Source: Chromohalobacter sp. 296-RDG (GTDB taxonomy: Bacteria > Pseudomonadota > Gammaproteobacteria > Pseudomonadales > Halomonadaceae). Taken from it: 64,000 bases of DNA. Below the pieces are notes generated by a model. That model was not told where the DNA came from. It did no database searches and saw only the letters and a program-made list of their open reading frames with translations. A program made the position numbers and the translations under genes. This document shows, piece by piece, positions 37,967 to 49,898 of this stretch (the first letter of the stretch is position 1; every line of letters begins with the position of its first letter). The stretch is taken from NCBI RefSeq assembly GCF_029889885.1, contig NZ_JARANY010000006.1:1-64000 (forward strand). The letters run 5' to 3'.

Positions 37967-39354
37967 TTCAATTTATCTCCAATCAGCCAGTCGAGCGCTG
38001 CATCCATGCGCACATGCGGCAATTCGGGTGTGTCGCGATGTGGGGGCCGAAACGCCGTGAAATCGAATCCCTGGCGGGCCCAGAAGTCGCGCTCAGGCAA
38101 GCGGGGCGGCACGTCGCCGGGGAACAGCAGTACGTCTTCGCCTTCCAGGGTGGTACCACGTAGAGCGGCGCGGCGTTGACCGTCATTATCCACTTCGCGT
38201 GGCTTGGTGGCACGCACCGCCGCCAAGGACAGCGCTTTCACCGGTACGTCGGCATAGCGCAGGTCCTTGAGCGGCTCGGCGAGCAGTGCTTCGAGCAGCG
38301 CGACGACGTTGGGATGCTGTTCGGGCGTCACGTGGTCGGCCTTGGTCGCGGCGATGGCAAGACGATCGATGCGCGGCGAGAACAGTCGGCTCATCAGGGT
38401 GCGCTTGCCGTAGTCGAAGCTCCGCATCAGGGTGCTCAGCGCCCGGGAGAGATCCTCGAAGCGCTCTGGGCCGGCGTTGAGCGCGCCCAGCACATCGACC
38501 AGCACGATCTGACGGTCGAAGTGTCGGAAATGCTCGCGGTAGAACGGTTTGACCACGTGACGGCGGTAATGGTCGAAGCGCCGCGCCAGCGTCTTGTAGA
38601 CGCTCGTCTCGGGCAAAGCCTCAAGCTCGGCACGATTGGCTTCGCTCACGCCGGGAAGCGGGAAAAACTGCAGTACCGGCGCATCTTCCAGGTCGCCCGG
38701 GAGCAGAAAGCGGCCCGGCTGCAGGTCGGCGAAACCGGCCTCGCGAGAGGCGCGCAACGCGTCGGCGTAATGCGCGGCGATCTCGGCGAGTTGGCTTTCG
38801 TCGGCGTCGTCGTCCGGGGCCAGAGCCTCGACAGCACGCAGCCAGGTCGCGGCGAGGCGTTGGCGCTCACTGCCCATGGCGGCTTGCTGCGCCTCGCTCC
38901 AACTCAGGAAGTCGTGCTCGAGCAGGGGCAGGTCGAGCAGCCATTCACCGGGGTAGTCGATCAAGTCGAGGGTGAGCGTCGCCGTATCACCCAGCAGCCC
39001 CCGAGCGCGGCGCGTGCGATGCTTGATGGTCAGACGTAGTTCACTGATACCTCGGGTGGGCGCCGGCCAGTGCGGTGGTGTGCCGTCGAGGGAGGTCATG
39101 GCGGCGTCGTAAGGAAAGCGGGGCACGCCGAGATCAGGCTGAGCGACTCGCTGGGCGCCCAAGAGGCGCCCCTCGCGGGCGGCGCGCAGCAAATCGAGAC
39201 GTGCTTCCAGTCCCGCATGGCGCAACTGATGCACCAGCGAAGTCAGAAAGGCGGTCTTGCCGGCTTGGGAAAGTCCGGTGACGGCGAGACGCAATTGGCG
39301 GTCGCGGCCCCGCTCGATGAAATTGTGCAGTTCCTGGCTCAGGTGACGTCGCAT
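37963..39354 (-). CDS. ycjX: YcjX-family GTP-binding stress protein
   Basis: The protein has 463 residues, matching the 465 of E. coli YcjX. The N-terminal P-loop is TGLSQAGKT (residues 26-34). A DXXG-like DLIDYPGEWLLDLPLL follows (about residue 140) and a TKADHV motif lies near 345-350. YcjX proteins are P-loop NTPases that work with YcjF and are linked to envelope stress. The ATG at 39354 was chosen because MRRHLSQELHNFIERGRDRQLRLAVTG aligns with the family start. The ribosome-binding site is weak. Confidence 0.93.
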   Translation of the reverse strand: MRRHLSQELHNFIERGRDRQLRLAVTGLSQAGKTAFLTSLVHQLRHAGLEARLDLLRAAREGRLLGAQRVAQPDLGVPRFPYDAAMTSLDGTPPHWPAPTRGISELRLTIKHRTRRARGLLGDTATLTLDLIDYPGEWLLDLPLLEHDFLSWSEAQQAAMGSERQRLAATWLRAVEALAPDDDADESQLAEIAAHYADALRASREAGFADLQPGRFLLPGDLEDAPVLQFFPLPGVSEANRAELEALPETSVYKTLARRFDHYRRHVVKPFYREHFRHFDRQIVLVDVLGALNAGPERFEDLSRALSTLMRSFDYGKRTLMSRLFSPRIDRLAIAATKADHVTPEQHPNVVALLEALLAEPLKDLRYADVPVKALSLAAVRATKPREVDNDGQRRAALRGTTLEGEDVLLFPGDVPPRLPERDFWARQGFDFTAFRPPHRDTPELPHVRMDAALDWLIGDKLK

Positions 39355-39432
39355 GACGGTATCCGACTGAAGTTCTGTCTCGAATGTGCGGGTGAATCGT
39401 GCCCAAGGCAAGAGGCGATAGTCTTCTCAAAT

Positions 39433-39470
39433 GCTAACAATTGTCATTATTGATGCGAATGGTCGTTATC
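39433..39470. promoter_or_regulatory. two adjoining Fur-box-like sequences
   Basis: Against the 19-base consensus GATAATGATAATCATTATC, the reverse complement of 39433-39451 matches at about 14 positions and 39452-39470 at about 12. They abut exactly, giving a contiguous array 60-100 bases upstream of the suf promoter and downstream of the ycjX start. This suggests iron-dependent control of the suf operon by Fur. Matches were counted by eye. Confidence 0.5.
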
Positions 39471-39514
39471 GTGACGCCAAGATGGCGCTCGAAGGCGCGA
39501 AGTGATTGGTTCCC

Positions 39515-39553
39515 TTCACATCGAATCGATAGGGGACTAAAATGGTCCTCAAT
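39515..39553 (+). promoter_or_regulatory. suf operon promoter with an IscR type-1-like site
   Basis: TTCACA (-35, 39515-39520) and TAAAAT (-10, 39538-39543) are 17 bases apart. The -10 is embedded in ATAG-N2-GGACTAAAATGGTC (39529-39547), which matches about 19 of 25 positions of the IscR type-1 motif. This is what an Fe-S-sensing Rrf2 repressor would bind to regulate its own operon. Confidence 0.6.
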
Positions 39554-39575
39554 AGATGAATCGTGGAGTGAAGGC

Positions 39576-40043
39576 ATGTTGAAGCTTTCCAGGCTAACCG
39601 ACTACGCCGCCGTGGTGATGGCGCAGATCGCGCGTTATCCGGAACAGGCACATGCCGCTACCGAATTGGCGGATGCGGTGCAGTTGCCACACCCCACCGT
39701 CAGTAAGACGTTGAAAATGTTGGTGAGAGCCGGGCTTTTGGAATCGCGGCGTGGTTCGTTGGGCGGTTATCGGTTGGCGCGACCGGCGACCTCGATCACC
39801 ACTTCCGACATCATCGGCGCCATTGAAGGGCCGGTGGCGATGACTGAGTGCAGCCACGCCGATGGTGACTGCGATCTAGTCGATACCTGTGGCGTCGCCG
39901 ATAACTGGCAGCGTGTCTCGCTGGCGATTCGTACCTTGCTCGACAGCGTGACTCTGGCGCATCTGGCCCAGGAATCGCCGCTGAAACTGCCCGTCCAATT
40001 GCCCATACAGAGCGTGACCTTGGCGAGTCGCGCCGAGGTTTGA
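39576..40043 (+). CDS. Rrf2-family Fe-S-sensing regulator of suf
   Basis: The protein has 155 residues. The Rrf2 helix-turn-helix is at the N-terminus ([49 protein letters not shown]). Three cysteines lie in [16 protein letters not shown] (Cys92, Cys99, Cys105), equivalent to the cluster ligands of IscR. It belongs to the SUF-linked Rrf2 subgroup of Xanthomonas and Pseudomonas. The start at 39576 has GGAGTGAAGG upstream. It heads sufBCDS-sufT, and the promoter carries an IscR-like site, so feedback by Fe-S status is likely. Confidence 0.9.
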   Translation: MLKLSRLTDYAAVVMAQIARYPEQAHAATELADAVQLPHPTVSKTLKMLVRAGLLESRRGSLGGYRLARPATSITTSDIIGAIEGPVAMTECSHADGDCDLVDTCGVADNWQRVSLAIRTLLDSVTLAHLAQESPLKLPVQLPIQSVTLASRAEV

Positions 40044-40110
40044 TCACACGATATCGGGGCCGTGGCGCTGGCCACGAGCCGAGAGCATACCGCTCGGGAG
40101 GAGAGACACC

Positions 40111-41553
<1,443 letters not shown>

Positions 41554-41642
41554 CGCGCCCGATATACCGTCAGACGCACAGACAAGGTCTCAACCCATGT
41601 ATCGGAGTCGCCGGGCGACTCGAACGCAAGCAAGGTATCAAG

Positions 41643-42391
41643 ATGCTCGAAGTCAAAGATCTGCACGTCACGGTGGAAGGTTCGGAAATCCTCAAGGGGC
41701 TGAACTTGACCGTCAATCCCGGCGAGGTTCATGCCTTGATGGGCCCCAACGGGGCGGGCAAGTCGACGCTGTCGGCAGTGGTCGCGGGCAAGGACGGTTA
41801 CGAGGTGACCAGCGGCGAGGTGCTGTTCGAAGGCAAGAACCTGCTGGAAATGGAAATCGAAGAGCGTGCGCTGGCCGGCATTCTGCTGGGCTTCCAGTAC
41901 CCCGTGGAAATTCCGGGCGTCAAGAATATCTACCTGCTCAAGGCGGCGCTCAACGCGCAGCGTGTCGCGCGTGGTGAAGAGGAAATTCCGGCGCCGGAAT
42001 TCATGAAACTGGTTCGCGAGCAGTTGAGTTTCATGAAGATGGACGGCAGCTTCTTGCAGCGTGCAGTCAACGAGGGGTTCTCAGGCGGTGAGAAGAAGCG
42101 CAACGAGATCCTGCAGATGCTGGTATTGCAACCCAAGCTGGCGATGCTCGACGAGATCGACTCCGGGCTTGATATCGACGCCATGAAGGTGGTCGCCGAG
42201 GGTGTCAATTCGCTGCGCAGCGCGGACCGCGCGATCCTTATGGTGACGCATTATCAGCGTTTGCTCGAGCACATCGTGCCGGATCATGTCCATGTTCTGG
42301 TGGACGGCCGTATCGTCAAGTCCGGTGATAAGGATCTTGCTAACGAGCTTGAAGCACGCGGGTATGAATGGGTGCTGGAGGAGTCTGCAGC

Positions 42392-42395
<4 letters not shown>
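41643..42395 (+). CDS. sufC: Fe-S assembly ATPase SufC
   Basis: The protein has 250 residues and is an ABC-type ATPase that is soluble. Walker A is GPNGAGKST (residues 35-43), the signature is FSGGEKKR (about 144-151), and Walker B is LAMLDEIDSGLD (about 163-174), followed by a switch His in LMVTHYQRLL. It binds SufB and SufD to drive cluster assembly. A longer in-frame region overlapping the sufB 3' end is not used. It overlaps sufD by four bases. Confidence 0.96.
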
Positions 42396-43729
<1,334 letters not shown>

Positions 43730-43733
43730 GTCC

Positions 43734-44975
43734 ATGAATGCCTTTGCCGAGACGATGCTGGATGTGGCGCGTGTGCGTAACGACTTCCCGGTCCTCGAAC
43801 GGGAAGTCCACGGCAAGCCGTTGATCTATCTGGATAACGCGGCGACCAGTCAGACGCCGACGGCGGTCATCGATACGCTGGACGATTACTATCGGCGCTA
43901 TAACGCCAACATCCATCGCGGGCTGCATACCCTGGCTGACGAGGCCACGGCAGCTTACGAGGGCACGCGCGAGAAAGTACGTGCCTGGCTGGGGGCGGCG
44001 TCGCATCGCGAGATCGTCTTCACGCGTGGCACCACCGAGGCGATTAATCTAGTCGCCAATAGCTGGGGGCGGGCCAACCTGCGCCCGGGTGACGAGATCA
44101 TCGTCTCGTTGATGGAGCACCATTCGAATATCGTGCCTTGGCAAATGCTGGCCGAGGCGCTGGATGTCACGCTTCAGGTGATTCCGGTCGATGAGCGCGG
44201 TGTGCTCGACCAAGCGGCTTACCGAGACATGTTGGGCGAGCGTACGCGCCTGGTGTGCGTCAATCACGTCTCGAATGCGCTGGGCACCGTCAATCCGGTG
44301 GCGGAAATGGCGCGCGCAGCGCATGAGCATGGCGCATTGGTCCTGGTCGACGGTGCCCAGGCGGTGCCGCATCAGCGCGTGGATGTCCAGGCACTGGACG
44401 TCGATTTCTATGCGTTTTCGGGGCATAAGGCTTATGGTCCCACCGGCGTTGGCGCACTCTATGGCCGTGAGGCCTTGCTCGAGTCGATGCCGCCTTGGCA
44501 GGGCGGTGGCGAGATGATCAGTCGCGTGTCCTTCGAGAAGGGTACGGTGTACAGCGAAATTCCGCACAAGTTCGAAGCCGGCACACCGGCTATCGCGGAA
44601 GTGATCGCTCTGGGAGCGGCATTCGACTGGATAGCGGAGACCGGCATTGACCGGATGGCGGCGTGGGAGCATCACCTGCTCGAGCGTGCCACCGACAAGC
44701 TGAAGGAGGTCGATGGTCTGCGTATGATCGGCACGGCCCCGGACAAGGTGAGTGTGCTGTCGTTCGTGGTCGACGGAGCACATTCTCAAGATATCGGCCT
44801 GCTGATTGATCAACTTGGCGTGGCGATCCGTACCGGGCATCATTGCTCCCAGCCCGTACTCGCCAGCATGGGCCTCGACGCAACGTGTCGCGCCTCTGTG
44901 GCAGCTTACAATACGCCGGAAGAGGTCGATGCGTTCGTCGAAGCCTTACAGAAAGTCATCGCCATGGTGCGCTAA
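43734..44975 (+). CDS. sufS: cysteine desulfurase SufS
   Basis: The protein has 413 residues. It is a PLP-dependent group II cysteine desulfurase that supplies sulfur. Visible motifs are the N-terminal YLDNAATSQTP, VTFTRGTTEAINLVA-like IVFTRGTTEAINL, the PLP lysine in FSGHKAYGPTGVG (about residue 228) and the persulfide Cys in GHHCSQPV or ATCRASVAAY (Cys near 369-388). AGGAGG sits 8 bases before the ATG at 43734. No SufE or SufU partner gene is in this operon. Confidence 0.95.
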   Translation: MNAFAETMLDVARVRNDFPVLEREVHGKPLIYLDNAATSQTPTAVIDTLDDYYRRYNANIHRGLHTLADEATAAYEGTREKVRAWLGAASHREIVFTRGTTEAINLVANSWGRANLRPGDEIIVSLMEHHSNIVPWQMLAEALDVTLQVIPVDERGVLDQAAYRDMLGERTRLVCVNHVSNALGTVNPVAEMARAAHEHGALVLVDGAQAVPHQRVDVQALDVDFYAFSGHKAYGPTGVGALYGREALLESMPPWQGGGEMISRVSFEKGTVYSEIPHKFEAGTPAIAEVIALGAAFDWIAETGIDRMAAWEHHLLERATDKLKEVDGLRMIGTAPDKVSVLSFVVDGAHSQDIGLLIDQLGVAIRTGHHCSQPVLASMGLDATCRASVAAYNTPEEVDAFVEALQKVIAMVR

Positions 44976-44985
44976 CGGAGACGGC

Positions 44986-45549
44986 ATGGATCAACTGCAA
45001 AGCCTCTACAAGGGGCAGGAAATGCCCTTGCAGCGCGATGTCGAGGCAATCTCGATTCCCTTTGGCAAAAGCGAGACCTTGACCGAGGACAGCATCGTCT
45101 CGGTGATGCAGGCCAAGGGCGGAACGGTCAGTGTCGGCTTCGAGGGACGCATGTTTCTGCTCGAGGGACATGACCTCGATGCCCTGGGGCTCGAGGCAGT
45201 ATCGCGTGTGTCCCTGTCCGAGGGGGCCAGCGACGAGGAGCTCGAGGCCTTTATCTGGGCGCAGCTGCGGACCTGTTTCGACCCGGAGATTCCGGTCAAT
45301 ATCGTCGACCTGGGCCTGGTCTACGGATGCCGTATCGAGCATCTACTGAGTGGCGAGACCATGGTGACCATTCGCATGACCTTGACCGCGCCGGGATGTG
45401 GCATGGGCGAGGTGATCGCCGAAGATGCTCGACGCAAACTCCAGGGCGCGGTGCAAGTGTCCAAAGTGCATGTCGAGATCGTTTTCGATCCGCCCTGGAG
45501 CCGTGAGATGATGACAGAGGAGGCGAGGCTGGAACTGGGCATGTTCTAG
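44986..45549 (+). CDS. sufT: SufT, DUF59-type Fe-S maturation protein
   Basis: The protein has 187 residues. The C-terminal DUF59/MIP18-like domain is clear (FDPEIPVNIVDLGLVYGCRI, about 101-120; TLTAPGCGMGEVIAEDARRKL, about 137-157). The N-terminal 80 residues are typical of the longer SufT form. SufT helps mature Fe-S proteins, especially with high lipoate-synthase demand. It starts 10 bases after sufS, and GGGGCGT/ACGCCCC (45582-45600) may end the operon. Confidence 0.92.
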   Translation: MDQLQSLYKGQEMPLQRDVEAISIPFGKSETLTEDSIVSVMQAKGGTVSVGFEGRMFLLEGHDLDALGLEAVSRVSLSEGASDEELEAFIWAQLRTCFDPEIPVNIVDLGLVYGCRIEHLLSGETMVTIRMTLTAPGCGMGEVIAEDARRKLQGAVQVSKVHVEIVFDPPWSREMMTEEARLELGMF

Positions 45550-45581
45550 GATGCGGCCTTCGTCGCTCTCTTTCTCATGGT

Positions 45582-45604
45582 GGGGCGTGACTGACGCCCC
45601 CTTA
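45582..45604 (+). terminator. terminator-like hairpin after the suf operon
   Basis: GGGGCGT/ACGCCCC closes loop GACTG (45582-45600), followed by CTTATT. It is 33 bases past sufT and 21 bases before sanA, whose RBS lies immediately after. The T-run is short. Confidence 0.5.
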
Positions 45605-45620
45605 TTCGTTGGAGATCCGC

Positions 45621-46313
45621 ATGCCGCTAGAAAACGGTCGCCGGGGACTCATTCGGTGGGGATGGCGACTGCTCAAGTGGTGTCTTGTCGGCATGATCTT
45701 CATGTTCGCCGTGGTGGTGGCGCTCAACATCTGGGTGTTCGCCAAGACGGCTGGTCGTATTCATCACGATACGCTGGTGTGCGACGCCGAGCCGGTCGGG
45801 TTGGTCTTCGGTACCGCCGAGGGACTTCGTGGTGGCGGTCATAACCCCTATTTCGCCGCACGCATGGAAGCCGCAGCGCAATTGCTGCGCCTGGGGCGCG
45901 TCCAGCATCTTTTGCTGTCTGGTGACAATCGTACGCGCTATTACAACGAGCCCGTGTCGATGTGGCGCTCATTGCGTGCTCGTAACGTCGATAGTGACGA
46001 TATGACGCTCGATTATGCCGGTTTCAGCACCTTCGACAGCGTGGTGCGGGCTCGTCGTGTCTTCGGGGCCGAGCACGTGCTGATGATCTCGCAGGCATGG
46101 CACTTGCCGCGTGCCTTGTTTATCGCTGATGCGGTCGGCTTGAAAGCGGAAGGGTGTGCCGTGCCGGATGGTCGAGTCGGGGGCGAGTGGCAGCTTTGGC
46201 TGCGCGAATGGCTAGCACGTGCAGCGACCGTCGGTGATATCTATCTGTGGGGAAGGGTACCTTACTTTCTCGGGCCGCCTGAAACGTTGCCTATCCGCAA
46301 TAAAGAGAAGTGA
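45621..46313 (+). CDS. sanA: SanA-like DUF218 envelope protein
   Basis: The protein has 230 residues. An N-terminal membrane anchor (GMIFMFAVVVALNIWVF, about 27-43) is followed by a DUF218 domain with VGLVFGTAEGLRGGGHNPYFAARM (about 63-86) and DYAGFSTFDSVVRARRVFG (about 131-149). E. coli SanA affects barrier function against vancomycin at high temperature; its biochemical role is not settled. The chosen ATG has GGAG seven bases upstream; the TTG four codons earlier would overlap this site. Confidence 0.88.
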   Translation: MPLENGRRGLIRWGWRLLKWCLVGMIFMFAVVVALNIWVFAKTAGRIHHDTLVCDAEPVGLVFGTAEGLRGGGHNPYFAARMEAAAQLLRLGRVQHLLLSGDNRTRYYNEPVSMWRSLRARNVDSDDMTLDYAGFSTFDSVVRARRVFGAEHVLMISQAWHLPRALFIADAVGLKAEGCAVPDGRVGGEWQLWLREWLARAATVGDIYLWGRVPYFLGPPETLPIRNKEK

Positions 46314-46331
46314 TAGTGCCCGAGATCGGCA

Positions 46332-46766
46332 TCAGCGCTTGTGCTGTGCGTTGAGCTCGCGGATCAACGCCCGACAATTCTTCCAGCAGCGTTCCAGCAC
46401 CGGTTCCAGCGGGTCCGGTAGCGGATGGGTGAACGCCGTGCCCAGGGCCTGCATCAAGACGCGCTCCTGCTCGAGAAGCTCGCCGATAAGCACTTGGCTG
46501 TCGTTACCCACGAAACTCTTGATACGGCTCCACAGCCAGAGGTAGTCATCGCGCTCCACGTCGGCATCACGCGGTAAAATATCGAGATGTTCCTTGGCAA
46601 GTTTCTGCAGCTCGCGCATGGCCTGGCCACGCTCTTCGTAATGCGGTTTCAGCCGATCACGCAGCGCGGGGCGCAGGCGCTCGAAATTGTCCTGGAAATA
46701 ATCGAGACTGTCGGCCAGCGCTTCCAGCACGCTGTCCATCGCCACTTGGCGATTATCGAGAAACAT
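46332..46766 (-). CDS. helical conserved hypothetical protein
   Basis: The protein has 144 residues. It is almost wholly alpha-helical by pattern, with heptad-like repeats (LEALADSLDYFQDNFERLRPALRDRLKPHYEERGQAMRELQKLAKEH). The shape suggests a four-helix bundle like the DUF2383/ferritin-like stress proteins, but I see no metal-ligand pattern and cannot assign it. GGAGGTG sits about 8 bases before the ATG. It lies 110 bases downstream of rimK and may be co-transcribed. Confidence 0.72.
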   Translation of the reverse strand: MFLDNRQVAMDSVLEALADSLDYFQDNFERLRPALRDRLKPHYEERGQAMRELQKLAKEHLDILPRDADVERDDYLWLWSRIKSFVGNDSQVLIGELLEQERVLMQALGTAFTHPLPDPLEPVLERCWKNCRALIRELNAQHKR

Positions 46767-46876
46767 GGGCGGTCACCTCCTCCGGTGACGCAAATTGTGC
46801 GGGTGGAAACAGCGTTTTGCTACCCCGGCGGCAAGAAAATTTCCCCGTGTGGCACCGCGCACGGGGCATGTCTCGC

Positions 46877-47785
46877 TCAGCCCTTGGGTTTGGGAGGGGC
46901 CTTGCGTGGGGTGACACCATTTTTCGCGATGTAGTCGATGATCTGCCCGGCAATATCCTTGCCTGTGGCGGTTTCGATACCTTGCAAGCCCGGCGAAGAA
47001 TTGACCTCCATGATCACGGGGCCGTGGTTGGAGCGTAGTAGGTCCACACCGGCGACGCGCAGGCCCATCGCCTTGGCAGCGCGGATGGCGGTGGAACGCT
47101 CTTCCGGGGTAATGCGTATGACGCTGGCGGTGCCGCCACGGTGAAGGTTGGAACGAAACTCACCTTCGAGCGCCTGACGCTTCATGGCGGCAACCACCTT
47201 GTCGCCGATCACCAGGCAGCGCACATCGGCGCCCTTGGCCTCCTTGATATACTCCTGGACCATGATATTAGCTTTCATGCCCATGAAGGCCTGGATGACC
47301 GATTCGGCGGCCTGGTTGGTTTCCGCCAGGACCACGCCGATGCCCTGGGTACCCTCGAGCAACTTGATGACCAGTGGCGCGCCCTTGACCATGGTGATCA
47401 GATCCGGAATATCGTCCGGTGAATGGGCGAATCCGGTGACCGGCAGTCCTAGCCCCTTGCGTGACAGCAATTGCAGAGAGCGCAGCTTGTCGCGCGAGCG
47501 CGTGATCGATACTGAGTCGTTGAGCACATAGGTGCTCATCATCTCGAACTGGCGCAACACGGCGCAGCCGTAGAAGGTGACTGAAGCACCGATGCGCGGC
47601 ACGATGGCGTCGAACGGCTCGATTTCCTCGCCCTTGTAGTGAATCGACGGCCGGTGTGAGGCGATGTTCATGTAGCAGCGCAGCGTGTCGACCACCCGGG
47701 CGGTGTGTCCGCGCGCCTCGGCAGCTTCGATCAGACGCCGCGTCGAGTACAGTCTGCGATTGCGTGAAAGAATGCCGATATGCAT
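46877..47785 (-). CDS. rimK: ribosomal protein S6 modification ligase RimK
   Basis: The protein has 302 residues and is an ATP-grasp ligase that adds glutamate residues to the C-terminus of ribosomal protein S6. Motifs include [22 protein letters not shown], the ATP-grasp [20 protein letters not shown] (about 137-156), the [27 protein letters not shown] segment and the metal site [24 protein letters not shown] (about 249-272). The ATG at 47785 follows a family-like start. It follows rimB by 33 bases, and RimB modulates RimK in Pseudomonas. Confidence 0.94.
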   Translation of the reverse strand: MHIGILSRNRRLYSTRRLIEAAEARGHTARVVDTLRCYMNIASHRPSIHYKGEEIEPFDAIVPRIGASVTFYGCAVLRQFEMMSTYVLNDSVSITRSRDKLRSLQLLSRKGLGLPVTGFAHSPDDIPDLITMVKGAPLVIKLLEGTQGIGVVLAETNQAAESVIQAFMGMKANIMVQEYIKEAKGADVRCLVIGDKVVAAMKRQALEGEFRSNLHRGGTASVIRITPEERSTAIRAAKAMGLRVAGVDLLRSNHGPVIMEVNSSPGLQGIETATGKDIAGQIIDYIAKNGVTPRKAPPKPKG

Positions 47786-47818
47786 GGTCGTCTCCACTCG
47801 ATAGCGATGCCGGCGGAA

Positions 47819-48256
47819 TCAGGGCTCGCCGTGCAGGAAGGCCGCGCCGGACGCGACCAGAAGGCGGCGCAGCGCGCGCCGTCCAAGCAGCATGGGGTGG
47901 CGCATGCTACGCCGGTCGGTCAAGGTCAGTTCGATAGGATATTCGAGCCCCCCGAGTTGCATCTGCGTTCGGATGACATGGCGCCATTGCTCGAACCCGT
48001 TGGAATTCCTGATCTTGCGGCGGTCGTACAGGGGGAGTTCCAGCGTATGCGATGGAGCGTCGGGACCGCCGCCGCGCGTAATGAAACGCACCCAAAGATG
48101 CCCTTGCCGCTCGAACGTCTCGATGTCTTCGGCGTGCAGTGCCGAGGTGCGCGCCCCCGTATCGATTTTAGCGCACAGCGTCAGGCCCAGCTCCGGCAGG
48201 GTGACCATTTCGCGCCGGCCGATGACTGCCTTGGCTTGGTAGGGCAGTGCTTTCAT
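47819..48256 (-). CDS. rimB: RimB-like retropepsin-type protease
   Basis: The protein has 145 residues and belongs to the Zn_protease/DUF785 group with an aspartic-protease-like fold (core KIDTGARTSALHA at residues 30-42). In Pseudomonas, RimB sits next to RimK and removes or limits polyglutamate tails on S6. A single DTGA motif is expected because these act as homodimers. It starts three bases after the DUF3549 gene stop and leads directly into rimK. Confidence 0.88.
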   Translation of the reverse strand: MKALPYQAKAVIGRREMVTLPELGLTLCAKIDTGARTSALHAEDIETFERQGHLWVRFITRGGGPDAPSHTLELPLYDRRKIRNSNGFEQWRHVIRTQMQLGGLEYPIELTLTDRRSMRHPMLLGRRALRRLLVASGAAFLHGEP

Positions 48257-48259
48257 GCA

Positions 48260-49294
48260 TCAACGATCCAGTTCGGCCAGGCGTAGGCCGATAGGGGAAT
48301 CGGCATTCGCTTGGCGCAGCGTCATTAATACCGGTAGGCGCAAACGTGGCACAAGCGCCAGGTCACGTACCAGTGCGGTGAAGTTCGCTTGTGGCGTTTC
48401 CGCTAGTCGTGTGAGAAACCGCGGCAAGCGTTGCTCATCCTCAAGATGCATCCAGCCACGCGCGGCCATGGCGGCGAGTATATCGGGCCCGCAGGCTGCT
48501 GGATCATCGAGCAGCGTATCGTACCAGGTACCGACTCGTGAATCGCGACTGCCGCCCAGGGCACGAATCACCGCGCACACGGTTTCGAGATCCCCTGAGT
48601 GCGCCGCTTGTTCGGCGCGCTCGCGAAGCGGCTCTACGCATGCCGAGCCCAAGTCTCGATGCTCCATACAGTAGCAAAGCGGTTGCAGGACCTCGACGGG
48701 TAGCGTGGGGATGCGTTCGGCCAGGCGAACTTCTTCCTCACGGTCGAGGCGGGCCACGAGATCGGCAATTCCTTGCAGGCCGAGCATTTGCCAGTCGACG
48801 CTGGTGTCGGCCTCGATCAGATAGGCGCGGACCAGGGCATGGTGCATGCTGGCCGGTAGGGCAAAGTCGCGGGCAGCTTGGGCATGCAACATGGCCTGTT
48901 GTATGAGCTCGGGAGTAAAGACCAAGGGATTGTCGCGCATCAAGTTGTCGATGTGCGGTGCGTCGTCGCGCCCGACACTTTCCACCGTACGCCCGAGGGT
49001 TTCGATGAGGCGTTCGAGGAAGGCGTCGCGTGGTCCGGGGACCAGCATGCCTTGTTCATCCAGGGGCAGGGCCAAGAACCAGATCAGGGGTTCGCTTGTG
49101 GCATCGCTGCCCAGGCGGAACGCGCATGCCAGGCGTGCTTGGCCGTTCCAGGGCAAGGGCCAGGGGGCGGCTCCGGCTTCGAACTCGGTGAGCCGTGAGA
49201 ATTCGAAAGGTGCGATGCGGCGCCCCATGTCGAAAAGGCGTACGTCCGCACCGGTACGTTGGAAAAATTCACTGAGCGTGGTGATCGACTGCAT
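48260..49294 (-). CDS. DUF3549-family protein
   Basis: The protein has 344 residues. It matches the DUF3549 pattern: an N-terminal TLSEFFQRTGADVRLFDMGRRIAPF (about 5-29), a catalytic-like but unassigned middle, and a helical-repeat C-terminal half (about 170-340, HEAT-like runs such as ADLVARLDREEEVRLAERIPTLPVEVLQPL). The function is unknown. GGAGG precedes the ATG at 49294. It is coupled to rimB and so belongs to the S6-modification operon here. Confidence 0.8.
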   Translation of the reverse strand: MQSITTLSEFFQRTGADVRLFDMGRRIAPFEFSRLTEFEAGAAPWPLPWNGQARLACAFRLGSDATSEPLIWFLALPLDEQGMLVPGPRDAFLERLIETLGRTVESVGRDDAPHIDNLMRDNPLVFTPELIQQAMLHAQAARDFALPASMHHALVRAYLIEADTSVDWQMLGLQGIADLVARLDREEEVRLAERIPTLPVEVLQPLCYCMEHRDLGSACVEPLRERAEQAAHSGDLETVCAVIRALGGSRDSRVGTWYDTLLDDPAACGPDILAAMAARGWMHLEDEQRLPRFLTRLAETPQANFTALVRDLALVPRLRLPVLMTLRQANADSPIGLRLAELDR

Positions 49295-49419
49295 GCTGCC
49301 TCCGGGATCGAGGCCAGCACTGTAGCGTTCAAGGATGGCGCTGACCAGCCCCAAGTTGGTCAAAAAATAAACGCTTGCTGCCAAGCGGCGTCATCCATGG
49401 CCCAACGAAGATTGTCCCG

Positions 49420-49461
49420 CGTTTATCCACAATCTCGTCCCAATGAACTGTGGGTAAACGG
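49420..49461. repeat. DnaA-box-like inverted repeat
   Basis: CGTTTATCCACA (49420-49431) and TGTGGGTAAACG (49450-49461) are inverted with one G-U-type mismatch. One arm is a perfect TTATCCACA DnaA box and the other a one-base variant. It lies between the divergent DUF3549 and YqcC genes, about 90 bases before the latter. Confidence 0.5.
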
Positions 49462-49550
49462 CCTTTTGGGGAGAAACCGTCTGCGCGGTGGTCAATTGCC
49501 TAGGGTGAGCGCGATAATGGGGTAGTGTTCCACCCTTTTCAGGAGACGAG

Positions 49551-49877
49551 ATGACGGCTCATGACGCCTTGATGAAGGCATTGGAAAACTTGGTCGCGTC
49601 ATTACGCAGTGTCGACATGTGGCGAGTGGAAGAGCCAACTGCCGCGGCTTTCGCCAGCCAGCAGCCATTTTGCATCGATACCATGGCGATGCCGCAGTGG
49701 TTGCGCTACGTCTTCGTGGCGCGTCTCGAAACGCTGGCCGAGACTGGGTCACCGTTGCCGGCGTCCTGCGATGTGGCACCTGCCGTGGATACTTGGCTCA
49801 AGGAGGCATCGCCCAGCGTGCGTCGCGTGATCACTGAAGCTGTGGCCGAGGTCGACCGGATCGTCACCGAGGCGTGA
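49551..49877 (+). CDS. yqcC: YqcC-family protein (DUF446)
   Basis: The protein has 108 residues, the usual YqcC size. It is a small helical protein with the family segments TAAAFASQQPFCIDTMAMPQWLRYVFVARLETL (about 29-61) and PLPASCDVAPAVDTWL (about 67-82). In enterics it lies next to truC, but here it is alone. The function is unknown. Its transcript ends in the bidirectional hairpin shared with ompW. Confidence 0.85.
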   Translation: MTAHDALMKALENLVASLRSVDMWRVEEPTAAAFASQQPFCIDTMAMPQWLRYVFVARLETLAETGSPLPASCDVAPAVDTWLKEASPSVRRVITEAVAEVDRIVTEA

Positions 49878-49898
49878 GGTGCATGGTCAGACATGAAA

